Source: Halobacteriovorax sp. (lineage in GTDB: Bacteria; Bdellovibrionota; Bacteriovoracia; Bacteriovoracales; Bacteriovoracaceae). From it: a stretch of DNA of 6,586 nt. Where the stretch lies: contig NZAF01000107.1 of NCBI GenBank assembly GCA_002686115.1, forward strand, positions 1 to 6,586, given 5' to 3'. Positions within the stretch are counted from its first letter, which is position 1, and each line of letters starts with the position of its first letter. Positions 5,230 to 6,586 of the stretch are shown here, piece by piece. A program made the position numbers and the translations under genes. The notes beneath the pieces are model-generated. The model was not told the DNA's origin. It did no database searches and was given only the letters and a program-made list of their open reading frames with translations.

Positions 5230-6242
5230 AAAAACGAATTCTTGTTTTAGTCCATATTGATCTAATTCCTCCAAAAGACATTGATAAAAGTATCGATATT
5301 TCTTTTGAACCATGGATTACTGAGTATCACGTCATAGAAACATTAAAAGAGTTAAAATATGATGTAGATGTCTTAGGCGTCTATGATGAGCTTTCAGTGA
5401 TAAGAGAAAAGGTAAATGACTTTAAGCCTCATGTTATTTTTAACCTTCTCGAAGAATTTGATGGTAATGTATTGATGGATCAGCACATCGTAAGTTTTTT
5501 AGAACTTCTCAAGCAAAACTATACAGGCTGCTCTCCTCGTGGACTTATGCTCTCAAGGGATAAGTCATTAACAAAAAAGATTTTAACATATCACAGAATA
5601 GCGACACCAAAGTTTCAAGCGTTTAGAAAATTAACGGAATCAAAAATAAAGAAAATAAAGCTCAGTAAAAAACTTAAATTTCCACTGATTGTAAAGTGTT
5701 TGAATGAAGATGCATCTTTAGGAATAAGTAGTGGCTCTGTTGTTAAGTCTCATGAAAAAATGATTGAGAGAATTACATATCTTTTTGAAAAATTTAAGGC
5801 CGATGTCATTGTTGAAGAGTTTATTCCTGGAAAAGAAGTTTATGTAGGAGTTGTTGGCAATAATCGTCTCGAAGTCTTACCAATGATTGAACTTCATTTT
5901 GATAATGTTGAAAAACCAGAGCTCGAAATATATTCAGAGAGAGCAAAATGGAGTAAGAAGCATCGTCACAAAAAAGGTGTACGAATCGCGGTGTCTAAAC
6001 AAGATGAGGAACTCGAGAAGAAACTTATAAAATTATCTAAAAGAGTTTTTCAGGTATTAGAGCTTGATGGGATTGCTAGAATTGATTATCGAATTGATGA
6101 TCATGGAAACCCTTATGTCATTGAGGCGAATCCAAATCCAAACCTTGCTAAAGATGATGAACTTGCTGTTTCTTGGATAAAGACAGGAAAACCATATAAA
6201 GAGCTTATAAAGAAGTTAATTACATTATCACTTAGTAGATGA
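5226..6242 (+). CDS. ATP-grasp ligase related to D-Ala-D-Ala ligases, substrate unknown
   Basis: A 338-residue protein. GTG at 5226 is chosen over the in-frame ATG at 5169 because the family start, (M)KKRILVLVHIDLIPP, begins there and GTGA forms the classic 4-base overlap with the upstream stop. N-terminal domain: IFNLLEEFDG (71-80) and YTGCSPRGLMLSRDKSLTKK (99-118). ATP-grasp core: KFPLIVKCLN (151-160, Lys157 for ATP), the glycine-containing loop EDASLGISSG (161-170), VEEFIPGKEVYVGV (196-209), and the metal-binding end ARIDYR (284-289) with Asp287 and VIEANPNP (298-305) with Glu300 and Asn302. All catalytic positions look intact. ATP-grasp enzymes join a carboxylate to an amine through an acyl phosphate; automated tools often call this family D-alanine-D-alanine ligase, but the adjacent metallopeptidase and lack of cell-wall genes make that doubtful. 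Its end overlaps convergent rlmN by 15 bases. Confidence 0.87.
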   Translation: MKKRILVLVHIDLIPPKDIDKSIDISFEPWITEYHVIETLKELKYDVDVLGVYDELSVIREKVNDFKPHVIFNLLEEFDGNVLMDQHIVSFLELLKQNYTGCSPRGLMLSRDKSLTKKILTYHRIATPKFQAFRKLTESKIKKIKLSKKLKFPLIVKCLNEDASLGISSGSVVKSHEKMIERITYLFEKFKADVIVEEFIPGKEVYVGVVGNNRLEVLPMIELHFDNVEKPELEIYSERAKWSKKHRHKKGVRIAVSKQDEELEKKLIKLSKRVFQVLELDGIARIDYRIDDHGNPYVIEANPNPNLAKDDELAVSWIKTGKPYKELIKKLITLSLSR

Positions 6243-6586
6243 TGGTAAGTTTAATTTTTCAAATTCACTCTTAAGCTGACCACAGGCTGCCAATATATCA
6301 TCACCTCTAGTCACTCTGATCGTTGTTACATATCCCTCATCATGTAGTTTTTGTCTAAACCAGTTGATCTTTTCATCACTTGGTCTTTTAAACTTACTAT
6401 CTGGATAATCATTAAATGGGATGATATTGATTTTAGATTTCTTCTTTTTAATGATTCTTTTGAGTCCCTCAATATCTTCTAAACCATCATTGAAGTCTTT
6501 TATGAGAATGTACTCATACATAATTCTTCGAGATGATTTTTGAGGAACTTTATCAAGTACAGAAAATAATCTTTTAAGATCATGAA
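6228..6586 (-). CDS. rlmN: RlmN, dual-specificity 23S rRNA/tRNA adenine-C2 methyltransferase, C-terminal part
   Basis: The minus-strand frame is open from the right edge to the stop at 6228 (118 complete codons), so the N-terminal two thirds, with the radical SAM CxxxCxxC motif, lies outside. RlmN methylates C2 of A2503 in 23S rRNA and A37 in some tRNAs. Seen here: RRIMYEYILIKDFND, then INIIPFNDYPDSKFKRPS, then TRGDDILAACGQL; all match the conserved end of RlmN. The Cys in AACGQL (codon 6284-6282) corresponds to the methyl-carrying Cys355 of the E. coli enzyme, so this copy looks functional. The related Cfr resistance enzyme shares this region; the IPFN and AACGQL context fits housekeeping RlmN better, but a fragment cannot fully exclude it. 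An internal ATG at 6521 is not the real start. Confidence 0.88.
   Translation of the reverse strand, partial: HDLKRLFSVLDKVPQKSSRRIMYEYILIKDFNDGLEDIEGLKRIIKKKKSKINIIPFNDYPDSKFKRPSDEKINWFRQKLHDEGYVTTIRVTRGDDILAACGQLKSEFEKLNLPSSTK

Noticed and set aside
3469..6242. Response regulator and metallopeptidase/ATP-grasp genes as one operon
   Set aside because: A hairpin with a short T run follows the regulator stop and a perfect TATAAT precedes the metallopeptidase, so separate transcription is more likely; the regulator could still control the pair.

Overview
The window is AT-rich, densely coded bacterial DNA with short intergenic gaps and clear AGGAG-type ribosome binding sites before most genes. 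AT-rich codon use, many secreted proteins of unknown function and the mix of families seen here would suit a member of the Bdellovibrionota (Bacteriovorax/Halobacteriovorax-like). That placement is inferred from general character; no marker gene in the window proves it. I see no mobile element, CRISPR array, tRNA or rRNA, and no gene-free stretch longer than about 130 bases.

Layout. The left end carries, on the minus strand, most of an AlkC-type DNA glycosylase (1-1025; its last residues lie outside the window). Its promoter appears to lie back to back with that of a small secreted protein ending in a Cys/Met motif like DUF3347 (1122-1583). Next are a cytoplasmic protein of the bacterial OGFr-like family (1714-2253) and a larger secreted protein with a possible C-terminal lectin-like/DUF1566-like domain (2371-3345), preceded by two inverted repeats. 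A PhoB/OmpR-type response regulator follows (3469-4155), with no kinase beside it and a hairpin directly after its stop.

The right half holds the most interesting unit. A HEXXH zinc metallopeptidase-like gene (4231-5229) overlaps by four bases a D-Ala-D-Ala-ligase-like ATP-grasp gene that starts at GTG (5226-6242). The pair looks translationally coupled and suggests one protein that joins an amide or peptide bond and another that cuts one; the substrate is unknown. The ATP-grasp gene overlaps by 15 bases the end of a convergent rlmN (6228-6586, N-terminal part outside the window).

Genes as a system. Apart from the metallopeptidase/ATP-grasp pair, the genes look like separate transcription units. 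The regulator and metallopeptidase genes share an unusual layout: no ribosome binding site, and a -10-like box ending exactly seven bases before the ATG, which suggests leaderless mRNAs. The coupled ligase/peptidase pair is my best candidate for an undescribed biochemical system. I recall both families as recurrent, uncharacterised bacterial families often found side by side, so the novelty would be in function, not in gene content.
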